A stretch of DNA of 9,692 nucleotides from Bacteroidota bacterium. Its GTDB lineage: Bacteria; Bacteroidota; Bacteroidia; UKL13-3. The translations under genes were made by a program, and so were the position numbers. The notes below the pieces were generated by a model. It was given only the letters and a program-made list of their open reading frames with translations. It was not told the DNA's origin and did not search any database. Numbering within the stretch: the first letter of the stretch is position 1; every line of letters starts with the position of its first letter. Where the stretch lies: assembly GCA_004293295.1 (NCBI GenBank), contig RDYC01000249.1, positions 1 to 9,692 on the forward strand. The letters are read 5' to 3'. Below are positions 1 through 6,384 of this stretch, in pieces.

Positions 1-559
1 AATCCTCAACGCTGTATTTTACATTTTTAATTGGGGTAAAAATCGCGTCTACTGCAATTAGTCCTACAACAGCATCTTTCGGTTTATTTTCTTCTGCTGG
101 CAAATAACCACGTCCTTTATCAACGGTAATTTCCATCTCAATATGAACTTTGGGATCCATATTGCAGATAACCAAATTTGGATTTAAGATTTTGAAAGCA
201 TTGGTGTGCTTGCCAATTTCACCGGCAGTAAATTGTTCAGAACCTTTTATGCTGATAAAAATTTTCTCATTATCTACACCGTCAACAATACGCTTGAAAC
301 GAACTTGTTTTAGGTTTAAGATAATTTCAGTAACATCTTCAATTACCCCTTTGATGGTTGAAAACTCATGATCAACACCTGCAATCTTTACAGAGCTGAT
401 TGCATATCCTTCTAAAGAGGAGAGCAGAATTCTGCGCAATGCGTTACCAATAGTAACTCCATATCCTTTTTCCAAAGGACGAAATTCAAACTGACCAAAA
501 AAGTCAGTTTCTTTATGCATAATAACTTTATCGGGTTTTTGAAATGCGAGAATGGCCAT
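1..559 (-). CDS. rpoA: RNA polymerase alpha subunit, 3' end missing (runs off left edge)
   Basis: Alpha subunit of DNA-dependent RNA polymerase; its N-terminal domain dimerises and scaffolds assembly of beta and beta'. Hand translation from the ATG at 559 gives 186 residues with no stop before the edge. The start MAILAFQKPDKVIM and the motif NALRRILLSSLEG (residues 39-51), whose paired arginines (42-43) match the beta-contact region of the family, identify it clearly. GVIEDVTEIILNLKQVRFK (71-89) is also typical. What is visible is most of the N-terminal domain; the rest of that domain, the linker and the C-terminal promoter-contact domain lie outside the window. The start codon follows an A/T-only stretch without a Shine-Dalgarno motif, 16 nt after rpsD. 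It is the last visible gene of the infA-started alpha operon; rplQ would be expected next but is not in view. Confidence 0.97.
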   Translation of the reverse strand, partial: MAILAFQKPDKVIMHKETDFFGQFEFRPLEKGYGVTIGNALRRILLSSLEGYAISSVKIAGVDHEFSTIKGVIEDVTEIILNLKQVRFKRIVDGVDNEKIFISIKGSEQFTAGEIGKHTNAFKILNPNLVICNMDPKVHIEMEITVDKGRGYLPAEENKPKDAVVGLIAVDAIFTPIKNVKYSVED

Positions 560-575
560 TTTATATTATTAATTA

Positions 576-1184
576 TTATTTTGAGTACAATTCAACGATT
601 AACTGTTCCTTGATGTTTTCAGGAATTTGATCTCTTTCAGGCATGTTTAAGAAAGTGCCTTTCATGGCTTTTTCATCCCAATTGATCCAGTTGAAACGTC
701 TAGGATTAGCGTGTGCAATTGAACTTGCAATAACCTCCAAAGTTTTTGATTTTTCCCTTACTTCAATTACATCACCGGGACGCAAAGTATACGAAGGGAT
801 ATTAACCACAGCACCATTTACCACGATGTGACAATGGCTAACCAATTGGCGAGCTTGGGCACGGGTTTGGGCAATACCTAAACGGTACACTGTGTTATCT
901 AAACGAGCTTCTAAGTATTTCATTAAGTTTTCACCGGTAACACCCTTTTTGCGGGCAGCGGTTTCAAACGTTTTGTAAAACTGACGCTCTAATACACCAT
1001 AAGTATATTTTGCTTTTTGTTTTTCGTATAACTGAACAGCGTATTCAGTTAATTTAGCTCTTTTACGCGATTGACCGTGTTGGCCCGGAGGTGTATTTCT
1101 TTTATCAAAGTTTTTGTCCGGTCCATAAATTGCCTCTTTAAATCTGCGAGCAATTTTAGTTTTTGGTCCAATATATCTTGCCAT
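576..1184 (-). CDS. rpsD: 30S ribosomal protein S4 (uS4)
   Basis: Primary 16S rRNA-binding protein that starts assembly of the 30S body. The 202-residue length is close to the usual 200-206. It opens with MARYIGPKTKIARRF, has the conserved TPPGQHGQSRKR stretch (31-42), and carries the S4 RNA-binding domain at about 93-155 (ARLDNTVYRLGIA, ARQLVSHCHIVVNG, LRPGDVIEV). The N-terminal region lacks the cysteine cluster of zinc-binding S4 variants, so this is a zinc-free form. In E. coli S4 also represses the alpha operon by binding a pseudoknot ahead of rpsM; here the rpmJ-rpsM gap is only 9 nt, so that site is either absent or embedded in coding sequence (inference). It sits 28 nt after rpsK and 16 nt before rpoA. 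No Shine-Dalgarno motif at normal spacing; the upstream sequence is A/T-rich. Confidence 0.98.
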   Translation of the reverse strand: MARYIGPKTKIARRFKEAIYGPDKNFDKRNTPPGQHGQSRKRAKLTEYAVQLYEKQKAKYTYGVLERQFYKTFETAARKKGVTGENLMKYLEARLDNTVYRLGIAQTRAQARQLVSHCHIVVNGAVVNIPSYTLRPGDVIEVREKSKTLEVIASSIAHANPRRFNWINWDEKAMKGTFLNMPERDQIPENIKEQLIVELYSK

Positions 1185-1212
1185 GTTTCTTAATTCTTAA
1201 TCCTGGTAATTA

Positions 1213-1608
1213 TTATACTCTTCTCTTCTTAGGAGGGCGGCAGCCATTGTGGGGCATTGGGGTAATATCGCGAATGGATAGTACATCCAAACCTGAGGCT
1301 TGCAAAGTACGTATAGCTGACTCACGTCCTGAACCCGGTCCTTTAACGAACACCTCAACCTTTTTCATTCCGGCATCTACGGCAACCTTAGCACAATCTT
1401 GCGCTGCCATTTGGGCTGCATAAGGTGTGTTCTTTTTTGAGCCGCGAAAACCCATCTTACCGGCAGAAGCCCAAGAAACTACTTGTCCTGCAGAGTTGGT
1501 AATTGAAATAATAATATTATTAAAAGTAGCTTTTATATGCGCCTGACCATTTGCGTCAATCGCAACTACTCTTTTTTTGCTTACTTTTTTTGAATTATTT
1601 GTAGCCAT
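1213..1608 (-). CDS. rpsK: 30S ribosomal protein S11 (uS11)
   Basis: Small-subunit platform protein that lines the mRNA exit (E-site) region with S7 and S18. The 131 residues compare with about 129 in E. coli. The core is diagnostic: AHIKATFNNIIISITN (23-38), SWASAGKMGFRGSKKNTPYA (45-64), VKGPGSGRESAIR (88-100), and the C-terminal DITPMPHNGCRPPKKRRV (114-131). The Asn-Gly at 121-122 matches the place where an isoaspartate forms in E. coli S11 (family knowledge, not shown here). The first 13 residues are Lys/Asn-rich and variable. The start lies 15 nt after rpsM; AAGAG just upstream is at best a weak ribosome-binding match. It follows the standard rpsM-rpsK-rpsD order of alpha operons. Confidence 0.98.
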   Translation of the reverse strand: MATNNSKKVSKKRVVAIDANGQAHIKATFNNIIISITNSAGQVVSWASAGKMGFRGSKKNTPYAAQMAAQDCAKVAVDAGMKKVEVFVKGPGSGRESAIRTLQASGLDVLSIRDITPMPHNGCRPPKKRRV

Positions 1609-1623
1609 TGTTACTCTTTATTA

Positions 1624-2001
1624 TTATTTAGTTACCTTTTTCTTGCCGGCAACTGTTTTACGTTTACCTTTACGAGTACGTGCATTTGTACGTGTACGCT
1701 GTCCTCTCAAAGGCAATCCTTTACGGTGACGTAAACCACGGTAGCAACCAATATCCATCAAACGTTTGATGTTTAGTTGTTTTTCTGAACGCAATTCACC
1801 TTCAACAGTTAAACCTTCAGTAATATGTTTACGAATCTTGGTTAACTCTTCGTCATTCCATTCGCTAACTTTTTTGTTCCAATCAATACCACACTCAGTT
1901 AATATTTGCTGAGCGGTTGATCTTCCGATGCCATAAATGTAAGTGAGACCAATCTCACCTCTTTTGTTTTTAGGCAAATCTATACCTGATATACGAGCCA
2001 T
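1624..2001 (-). CDS. rpsM: 30S ribosomal protein S13 (uS13)
   Basis: Protein of the 30S head that contacts the P-site tRNA and forms intersubunit bridges with L5 and 23S rRNA. The 125 residues fit the family (118-126). ARISGIDLPKNKRGEIGLTY (2-21) followed by IYGIGRSTAQQIL (22-34) is the S13 helix-two-turn-helix signature. The basic tail contains the conserved CYRGLRHRKGLPLRGQRTRT (86-105) and NARTRKGKRKTVAGKKK (106-122), the part that reaches the tRNA. The start lies 9 nt after the rpmJ stop with no Shine-Dalgarno motif; a short A/T-rich leader precedes it. Confidence 0.98.
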   Translation of the reverse strand: MARISGIDLPKNKRGEIGLTYIYGIGRSTAQQILTECGIDWNKKVSEWNDEELTKIRKHITEGLTVEGELRSEKQLNIKRLMDIGCYRGLRHRKGLPLRGQRTRTNARTRKGKRKTVAGKKKVTK

Positions 2002-2010
2002 AGTTCTTAA

Positions 2011-2127
2011 TTATCCTTGACGTTGTTTAAACTTTGGATTCTTTTTGTTTACTACGTAAATCCTACCTTTACGTTTTACTAAAACACAATCTTCGCTGCG
2101 TTTTTTAACAGATGTTCTAACTTTCAT
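2011..2127 (-). CDS. rpmJ: 50S ribosomal protein L36 (bL36), zinc-ligand-poor form
   Basis: Smallest large-subunit protein, helping organise 23S rRNA. Hand translation from the ATG at 2127 gives 38 residues, starting MKVRTSVKKRSEDC and ending KNPKFKQRQG, then TAA at 2011-2013. The length and both ends match L36 exactly. The classical zinc ribbon uses Cys11, Cys14, Cys27 and His33; here those positions are Ser11, Cys14, Asn27 and Phe33, so three of four ligands are gone and zinc binding is very unlikely. It lies 8 nt after infA and 9 nt before rpsM, the usual place. No Shine-Dalgarno motif is visible. Too short for most automatic gene calls. Confidence 0.97.
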   Translation of the reverse strand: MKVRTSVKKRSEDCVLVKRKGRIYVVNKKNPKFKQRQG

Positions 2128-2135
2128 CTTTACGT

Positions 2136-2354
2136 TTACTTATATCTGTAAATAATTCTGCCTTTTGATAAATCATACGGTGACATTTCCACCGCTATTT
2201 TATCGCCTGGCAATATTTTTATGTAGTGCATCCTCATTTTTCCTGAAATGTGGGCAATGATCTCATGACCATTTTCAAGGCGCACCCTAAACATTGCGTT
2301 ACTTAATGCTTCCGTTATTACTCCGTCCTGTTTTATCAGTGACTGTTTTGACAT
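2136..2354 (-). CDS. infA: Translation initiation factor IF-1
   Basis: IF-1 binds the 30S A site and, with IF-2 and IF-3, controls assembly of the initiation complex. The 72-residue length is exactly typical. It is a single S1-like OB-fold: IKQDGVITEALSNAMFRVRL (7-26), ENGHEIIAHISGKMRMHYI (27-45), then LPGDKIAVEMSPYDLSKGRI (48-67) and RYK at the end. It is the first gene of the alpha-operon part. The 58-nt gap ahead of it is the second longest in the window and carries a predicted Bacteroidota promoter, so infA probably has its own short-leader transcript. The sequence right before the ATG has no Shine-Dalgarno motif. No map or adk gene separates it from secY. Confidence 0.98.
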   Translation of the reverse strand: MSKQSLIKQDGVITEALSNAMFRVRLENGHEIIAHISGKMRMHYIKILPGDKIAVEMSPYDLSKGRIIYRYK

Positions 2355-2374
2355 ACTTACTTTTATAAGGGCTG

Positions 2375-2405
2375 CAAAAATAGCAGTTTCTTTTTAAATT
2401 GCCAA
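2375..2405 (-). promoter_or_regulatory. Predicted Bacteroidota-type promoter of infA / alpha operon
   Basis: Read on the minus strand, the secY-infA gap contains TATTTTTG (2382 to 2375), a perfect match to the Bacteroidota -7 consensus TAnnTTTG. A TTG (2405 to 2403, context ATTGG) lies 20 nt upstream, at the right place for the -33 element. Transcription would be expected to start about 5-8 nt after the -7 box, leaving a leader of roughly 15 nt before the infA ATG at 2354. A small CTGC/GCAG inverted repeat (2386-2383 with 2375-2372) overlaps the -7 box; its meaning is unclear. The consensus is family knowledge; the start site is inferred. Confidence 0.7.
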
Positions 2406-2412
2406 TTTTATT

Positions 2413-3774
2413 TTATGCTGCACCTACTCCTGCTGTGGTACGTCCTTTTAACTTACCAGATTTCATTAACCCATCATAGTGTCGCATCAACAAGTGGCTT
2501 TCTATTTGTTGAAGCGTATCCAGCACAACTCCCACCAAAATTAACAACGATGTTCCCCCGTAAAACTGGGCAAACTGGCTATTAATGTTCAATACACCGG
2601 CCAATGAGGGCAATATAGCCACAAATGCAAGGAATAGAGAACCTGGTAAAGTAATACGAGACATGATGTTATCAATGAAACTAGCAGTTGCTTGTCCGGG
2701 TTTTACTCCGGGAACAAACCCTCCGTTACGTTTTAACTCATCGGCAATTTGTGTAGAGTTCACTGAAATTGCTGTGTAGAAATAGGTAAACAGAATAATA
2801 AGTATAGCAAAGGTAAAGTTGTAAGCAAACGACCCTGGATTAGCTAACGACATCAAAATTTGCATGCTCTCGTAGTTTGGAAAAAACTGAGCTACAGTTG
2901 ATGGTATAAACATTAATGCCTGAGCAAAAATAATTGGCATTACGCCTGCTGTATTTACTTTTAGCGGTAAATACTGACGAGCTCCGCCTGTTTGGCGATT
3001 GCCAACGATTCGTTTAGCGTATTGAACCGGTATCCGTCTGGTACCCTGAACCAACAGGATAACAGCCATGATAATAGCGAATAGAGCAGCAAGTTCAACT
3101 AAGAATATCACCAAACCTCCACCTGATTCTGTGAATTTAAACACAAACTCATCTTTCAAGGCAAATGGTAAACGGGCAATAATTCCTATCATAATAATGA
3201 GCGATACGCCATTACCTATGCCTTTGTCTGTTATGCGTTCGCCAAGCCATAAAACAAACATGGTGCTAGCAGTTAATACCACAACTGCGGTAAACATAAA
3301 CATGAAATCTGATACTCCGCTGCCTTCTACGGCTGATATGATTGCGCCCGGGTTTTCTGTTTTTAAGTTAACCAAAAAGCCAACCGACTGTACGGCAGTG
3401 ATAATGATGGTAAGGTATCTGGTGATCTGATTAATTTTCCTACGTCCGTCTTCTCCTTCCTTTTGCATTTTTTGGAAGGTAGGCACTGCCATAGTTAATA
3501 ACTGAACCACAATGGATGCTGAAATGTAGGGCATAATACCCAATGCAAAGATTGAACCCCTGGCAAAGGCACCGCCCGCAAACATGTTAATCAATCCAAA
3601 AATACCGTTAGATGCCTGATTGGCTGAACCCTGCAACATATTGGGATCAACCCCAGGCAATGTTACATAAGTACCTACTCGGTAAATCACTAACATCCAA
3701 AAAGTAAATGCCAATTTGAAGCGTAAATCTTCAATCCGGTAAATATTTTTTATGGTTTCAATCAGTTTCTTCAT
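2413..3774 (-). CDS. secY: Protein translocase channel subunit SecY
   Basis: Central pore of the SecYEG translocon in the inner membrane, which exports unfolded proteins with SecA and inserts membrane proteins with the ribosome. The 453 residues fit the family (about 430-455). About ten hydrophobic helices are visible, near 21-40, 73-95, 117-137, 155-178, 186-205, 218-243, 274-292, 319-340, 376-400 and 407-428. The plug region lies at about 57-72 (GIFGLINMFAGGAF). Cytosolic loops that contact SecA and ribosomes are recognisable: GTRRIPVQYAKR (244-255) and KRNGGFVPGVKPGQATA (348-364). There is no cleavable signal peptide, as expected. It starts 3 nt after rplO, implying translational coupling, and closes the spc-type segment before the 58-nt gap ahead of infA. 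Confidence 0.98.
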   Translation of the reverse strand: MKKLIETIKNIYRIEDLRFKLAFTFWMLVIYRVGTYVTLPGVDPNMLQGSANQASNGIFGLINMFAGGAFARGSIFALGIMPYISASIVVQLLTMAVPTFQKMQKEGEDGRRKINQITRYLTIIITAVQSVGFLVNLKTENPGAIISAVEGSGVSDFMFMFTAVVVLTASTMFVLWLGERITDKGIGNGVSLIIMIGIIARLPFALKDEFVFKFTESGGGLVIFLVELAALFAIIMAVILLVQGTRRIPVQYAKRIVGNRQTGGARQYLPLKVNTAGVMPIIFAQALMFIPSTVAQFFPNYESMQILMSLANPGSFAYNFTFAILIILFTYFYTAISVNSTQIADELKRNGGFVPGVKPGQATASFIDNIMSRITLPGSLFLAFVAILPSLAGVLNINSQFAQFYGGTSLLILVGVVLDTLQQIESHLLMRHYDGLMKSGKLKGRTTAGVGAA

Positions 3775-3777
3775 TAG

Positions 3778-4227
3778 TTATATGGTTTCTGCTTTACCAC
3801 CTGCTGCTTCAATAGCTTTGATAGCCGAAGCAGAGAATGCATGAGCTTTTACGTTAATTGCACTTTTAACTTCACCACGACCTAACACTTTGATTTTGTC
3901 GTTTTTAGAAACAAAACCATTGTCCATAAATGTTTGGAAGTCGAAGTTTGATAATCCTTTTTCTTCAGCCAAGGTTTGTAAACGGTCAAGATTAACAGGT
4001 ACAAACTCAACCCTGTTTAGGTTTTTAAAACCGAATTTAGGAATACGTCTGTATAACGGCATTTGACCACCTTCAAAACCACGTTTGGTAGAGGTACCTG
4101 AACGAGAGCCGGCACCTTTATGACCACGTGCAGCTGTTCCGCCTTTACCAGAACCTTCACCGCGACCAACGCGTTTTCCTTCTCTATGTGTAGCGCCTTT
4201 TGCAGGCCTTAATGTATGTAATTTCAT
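3778..4227 (-). CDS. rplO: 50S ribosomal protein L15 (uL15)
   Basis: Late-assembly 23S rRNA-binding protein near the central protuberance. Length 149, usual 144-150. The Gly/Arg/Lys-rich N-terminal extension, which threads into rRNA, is clear: LRPAKGATHREGKRVGRGEG (6-25), SGKGGTAARGHKGAGSRSG (26-44), then GFEGGQMPLYRRIPKFGFKN (50-69). The globular C-terminal half follows, with the LGRGEV segment and an Ala-rich end. It begins 16 nt after rpmD and ends 3 nt before secY, the usual rpmD-rplO-secY order. The upstream sequence has no Shine-Dalgarno motif. Confidence 0.98.
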   Translation of the reverse strand: MKLHTLRPAKGATHREGKRVGRGEGSGKGGTAARGHKGAGSRSGTSTKRGFEGGQMPLYRRIPKFGFKNLNRVEFVPVNLDRLQTLAEEKGLSNFDFQTFMDNGFVSKNDKIKVLGRGEVKSAINVKAHAFSASAIKAIEAAGGKAETI

Positions 4228-4243
4228 TGCTGTTACGTGCTAA

Positions 4244-4423
4244 TTAATTGTTTTCAATTTTAAGCAAGTGAGCTACTTTTTTTACCATACCCAAAATTTG
4301 GGGAGTAGCTTCCTTTTCAACTGTTTGATTCATTCTGGTAATACCCAAAGCTCTTACAGTTCTTTTTTGACCTTCAACCCTGTCAATGGTACTTTTTACG
4401 AGTGTAATTTTTACTTTAGCCAT
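4244..4423 (-). CDS. rpmD: 50S ribosomal protein L30 (uL30)
   Basis: Small 23S rRNA-binding protein of the large subunit. Hand translation from the ATG at 4423 gives 59 residues ending in TAA at 4244-4246; the bacterial family runs about 58-62. The start MAKVKITLVKSTIDR and the block VRALGITRMNQTVEKEATPQ (23-42), then ILGMVKKVAHLLKIE, are the L30 signature of a strand, a helix with the LGL/ITR-type turn, and a second helix and strand. It sits 4 nt after rpsE and 16 nt before rplO, exactly where rpmD is expected. Some lineages have lost rpmD; here it is intact. Confidence 0.97.
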   Translation of the reverse strand: MAKVKITLVKSTIDRVEGQKRTVRALGITRMNQTVEKEATPQILGMVKKVAHLLKIENN

Positions 4424-4427
4424 TGTA

Positions 4428-4946
4428 TTAACCGTTAAAAACTTTCTTTAAACTAATACCTCTTGTTTGTGCAATGGTATATGCATCACGCATATTTAAC
4501 AATGCATTGATGGTTGCTTTTACCACATTGTGTGGGTTTGATGACCCTTTAGATTTGGCCAATACGTCTGTAATACCGGCACTTTCTAAAACGGCACGCA
4601 TCGCACCACCGGCAATTACACCTGTACCATGAGAAGCTGGTTGAAGGTATACCCTTCCTCCTCCGTATTTACCTAATTGATCATGAGGAACAGTACCTTT
4701 CATTACAGGAACCTTCACCAAATTTTTCTTGGCATCGTCAATTCCTTTTGAGATTGCGTCTGTTACTTCATTGGCTTTACCCAACCCATAACCTACTATA
4801 CCACTTCCGTCACCAACTACCACAAGGGCAGAGAAACTAAAAGTACGTCCACCTTTGGTTACTTTCGCAACGCGGTTAATAGACACTACTCTTTCTTTTA
4901 ATTCTATATCGCTAGATTTTACTCTTTTTACGTTTGCTGTTGACAT
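4428..4946 (-). CDS. rpsE: 30S ribosomal protein S5 (uS5)
   Basis: Protein at the 30S mRNA entry tunnel that contributes to decoding accuracy. Length 172, usual 160-175. The N-terminal double-stranded-RNA-binding-like domain is at about 15-80 with ERVVSINRVAKVTKGGRTFS (18-37), a loop region known in E. coli for spectinomycin-resistance mutations, then VVVGDGSGIVGYGLGKANEV (42-61). The C-terminal domain contains GGGRVYLQPASHGTGVIAGG (95-114), AMRAVLESAGITDVLAKSKG (115-134) and SSNPHNVVKATINAL (135-149). The start lies 19 nt after rplR; the upstream GAAAG is only a weak ribosome-binding match. Nothing about its sequence looks disrupted. Confidence 0.98.
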   Translation of the reverse strand: MSTANVKRVKSSDIELKERVVSINRVAKVTKGGRTFSFSALVVVGDGSGIVGYGLGKANEVTDAISKGIDDAKKNLVKVPVMKGTVPHDQLGKYGGGRVYLQPASHGTGVIAGGAMRAVLESAGITDVLAKSKGSSNPHNVVKATINALLNMRDAYTIAQTRGISLKKVFNG

Positions 4947-4965
4947 AACTTTCTTTTGTTATTGA

Positions 4966-5319
4966 TTAGAATTGTAAACCGCCTTCTCTTGCGCCTTCAG
5001 CCAAACTTTTTACACGGCCGTGATACAAGTAACCATTACGGTCGAACACACAAGCTGTTAGTCCGGCTGCTTTAGCTTTTTCAGCTAACAACTTACCAAC
5101 CAATGCTGATTTTTCAATCTTTGTAATTGTCTCTTTAAATGATTTTGAAGAAGCTGCTACTAAAGTTTTACCATGTACATCATCAATAAGTTGTGCATAG
5201 ATATCTTTATTACTTCTAAATACGGATAAGCGTGGTCTTTCAGGCGTACCAAACACACGGCTGCGTATTCCTTTTTTAATTTTAAGTCTTCTTTCGACTC
5301 TCTGAGTAAGTACTGACAT
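4966..5319 (-). CDS. rplR: 50S ribosomal protein L18 (uL18)
   Basis: Binds 5S rRNA with L5 and helps dock it onto the large subunit. The 117 residues match the E. coli length. Conserved parts are the basic N-terminal stretch RVERRLKIKKGIRSRVFGT (7-25), ERPRLSVFRSNKDIYAQLID (27-46), a hydrophobic helix VGKLLAEKAKAAGL (74-87), and the end ACVFDRNGYLYHGRVKSLAE (89-108) with GAREGGLQF (109-117). The start is 12 nt after rplF in A/T-rich sequence with no Shine-Dalgarno motif. An overlapping 93-codon open frame at 5160-5441 in another frame is a shadow of rplR and rplF. Confidence 0.98.
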   Translation of the reverse strand: MSVLTQRVERRLKIKKGIRSRVFGTPERPRLSVFRSNKDIYAQLIDDVHGKTLVAASSKSFKETITKIEKSALVGKLLAEKAKAAGLTACVFDRNGYLYHGRVKSLAEGAREGGLQF

Positions 5320-5331
5320 AGCTTTATCTTA

Positions 5332-5886
5332 TTATTTAGAAGCTGTTTTACCAGCTTTTCTTCTAAGTTGTTCACCAACAAATTTGATACCTTTACCTTT
5401 GTATGGCTCAGGTTTGCGTAAGCTGCGTATTTTAGCAGCAACTTGTCCGATTAATTGCTTATCGCAACCTTCAAGGATTATAATCGGATTTTTACCTTTT
5501 TCAGTTTCAGTTTTCACCTTTAATTCCGTTGGAATTTGGAAGTAAATATGATGTGAATATCCTAAAGTAAGGTCGAGGATGTTACCGTCATTAGTGGCCT
5601 TGTAACCAACACCAACTAATTCTTGCTTTAACGTATAACCGGTTGTAACACCTGTTACCATATTGTTTAATAAAGCGCGGTATAAACCGTGCATCGCACG
5701 GTGTCTTTTTTGATCAGTAGGACGGGTTACTATAATTTCACCGTTTACTACTTCCACTTTTATCTCAACATCAACTTGTTGAGTCAATTCGCCTTTTGGT
5801 CCTTTGATGGTTACCAAGTTTCCGTTTGATACTTTAAAATCAACTCCGGCAGGCAATTTAATCGGTGCTTTTCCAATACGTGACAT
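5332..5886 (-). CDS. rplF: 50S ribosomal protein L6 (uL6)
   Basis: Two-domain 23S rRNA-binding protein near the GTPase-associated centre. Length 184, slightly above the 177 of E. coli. It starts MSRIGKAPIKLPAGV and carries VTIKGPKGELTQ (25-36) in the first domain. The second has QELVGVGYKA (88-97), LTLGYSHHI (106-114) and the diagnostic RKPEPYKGKGIKF (157-169). The tail GEQLRRKAGKTASK is the usual basic end. Unlike nearly all its neighbours, it has a full Shine-Dalgarno sequence AGGAGGT 8 nt before the ATG, inside the 20-nt gap after rpsH, which confirms the start. Confidence 0.98.
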   Translation of the reverse strand: MSRIGKAPIKLPAGVDFKVSNGNLVTIKGPKGELTQQVDVEIKVEVVNGEIIVTRPTDQKRHRAMHGLYRALLNNMVTGVTTGYTLKQELVGVGYKATNDGNILDLTLGYSHHIYFQIPTELKVKTETEKGKNPIIILEGCDKQLIGQVAAKIRSLRKPEPYKGKGIKFVGEQLRRKAGKTASK

Positions 5887-5894
5887 TTTCTACT

Positions 5895-5901
5895 ACCTCC
5901 T
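5895..5901 (-). promoter_or_regulatory. Strong Shine-Dalgarno sequence of rplF
   Basis: Read on the minus strand, AGGAGGT lies 8 nt before the rplF ATG at 5886, in the rpsH-rplF gap. It is a seven-base match to the canonical anti-Shine-Dalgarno sequence. Most other genes in this window have only A/T-rich leaders, so this site stands out for a Bacteroidota-like genome. Confidence 0.8.
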
Positions 5902-5906
5902 ATTGA

Positions 5907-6305
5907 TTAATAAACGTAACATAAAACTTCGCCTCCTACATTGTTTGCGCGAGCTTCTTTATCGGTCATTACACCTTTAGAAGTGGTTAGGATGGCGATA
6001 CCTAATCCGTTAATAACACGCGGCATATTGTCCATACCGGCATACTGACGTAAACCTGGTGTACTGATACGCTCTAGTTTTTTGATGGCAGGAGTTTTGG
6101 TAACCGGATGGTACTTCAAAGCAATTTTGATGGTACCTTGGTGTGTAGTAGATTCTTCGAACTTGTAGTTAAGGATGTAACCTTTGTCGAAGAGCACTTT
6201 GGTCATTTCTTTCTTCAAACGTGAAGAAGGAATTTCTACAATGCGATGGTTTGCCTTGATCGCGTTGCGCAGTCTGGTCAAGTAATCTGCAATTGGATCT
6301 GTCAT
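5907..6305 (-). CDS. rpsH: 30S ribosomal protein S8 (uS8)
   Basis: Primary 16S rRNA-binding protein of the central domain; in E. coli it also represses the spc operon by binding its mRNA. Length 132, usual about 130. It starts MTDPIADYLTRLRNAIKANH and has IPSSRLKKEMTKVLFDKGYI (25-44). The C-terminal RNA-binding signature is GLGIAILTTSKGVMTDKEA (100-118), ending GGEVLCYVY. The 151-nt spacer ahead of it is by far the longest in the window and contains two inverted repeats. Since S8 is a known autoregulator in E. coli, though at a different site (near rplE), a leader-based control of rpsH is possible but unproven. No Shine-Dalgarno motif; the sequence before the ATG is A-rich. Confidence 0.98.
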   Translation of the reverse strand: MTDPIADYLTRLRNAIKANHRIVEIPSSRLKKEMTKVLFDKGYILNYKFEESTTHQGTIKIALKYHPVTKTPAIKKLERISTPGLRQYAGMDNMPRVINGLGIAILTTSKGVMTDKEARANNVGGEVLCYVY

Positions 6306-6320
6306 AAATGTTGTTTTTCT

Positions 6321-6357
6321 AGCCGATAGTTAGCCAAGGCTTTTACTCTTGTCGGCT
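6321..6357 (-). repeat. Inverted repeat with alternative pairings just upstream of rpsH
   Basis: AGCCGA at 6321-6326 is the exact reverse complement of TCGGCT at 6352-6357, and three further positions inward can pair if G-U pairs are allowed. Inside lie a second AGCC (6332-6335) and a second GGCT (6338-6341), so either outer arm could also pair with an inner one. The end nearest rpsH is 15 nt from its ATG, close enough to affect ribosome loading. Function is unknown. Confidence 0.45.
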
Positions 6358-6384
6358 TAGTTTATATTATTTTTTAGTTAAATG

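Noticed and set aside
1163..1423. 86-codon open frame on the plus strand over rpsK and the rpsK-rpsD gap
   Set aside because: Antisense to highly conserved coding sequence of S11, no recognisable protein.
3068..3430. 120-codon open frame on the plus strand
   Set aside because: It is entirely antisense to secY, with no matching leader or neighbours; the composition follows the secY codons.
5160..5441. 93-codon open frame on the minus strand spanning the rplR-rplF junction
   Set aside because: It overlaps two certain ribosomal genes in another frame and its translation resembles no known family; it is a frame shadow.
5931..5936. GGAGGC inside the end of rpsH followed 8 nt later by an out-of-frame ATG
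   Set aside because: It encodes the conserved Gly-Gly of the S8 tail and the following frame gives no plausible gene.
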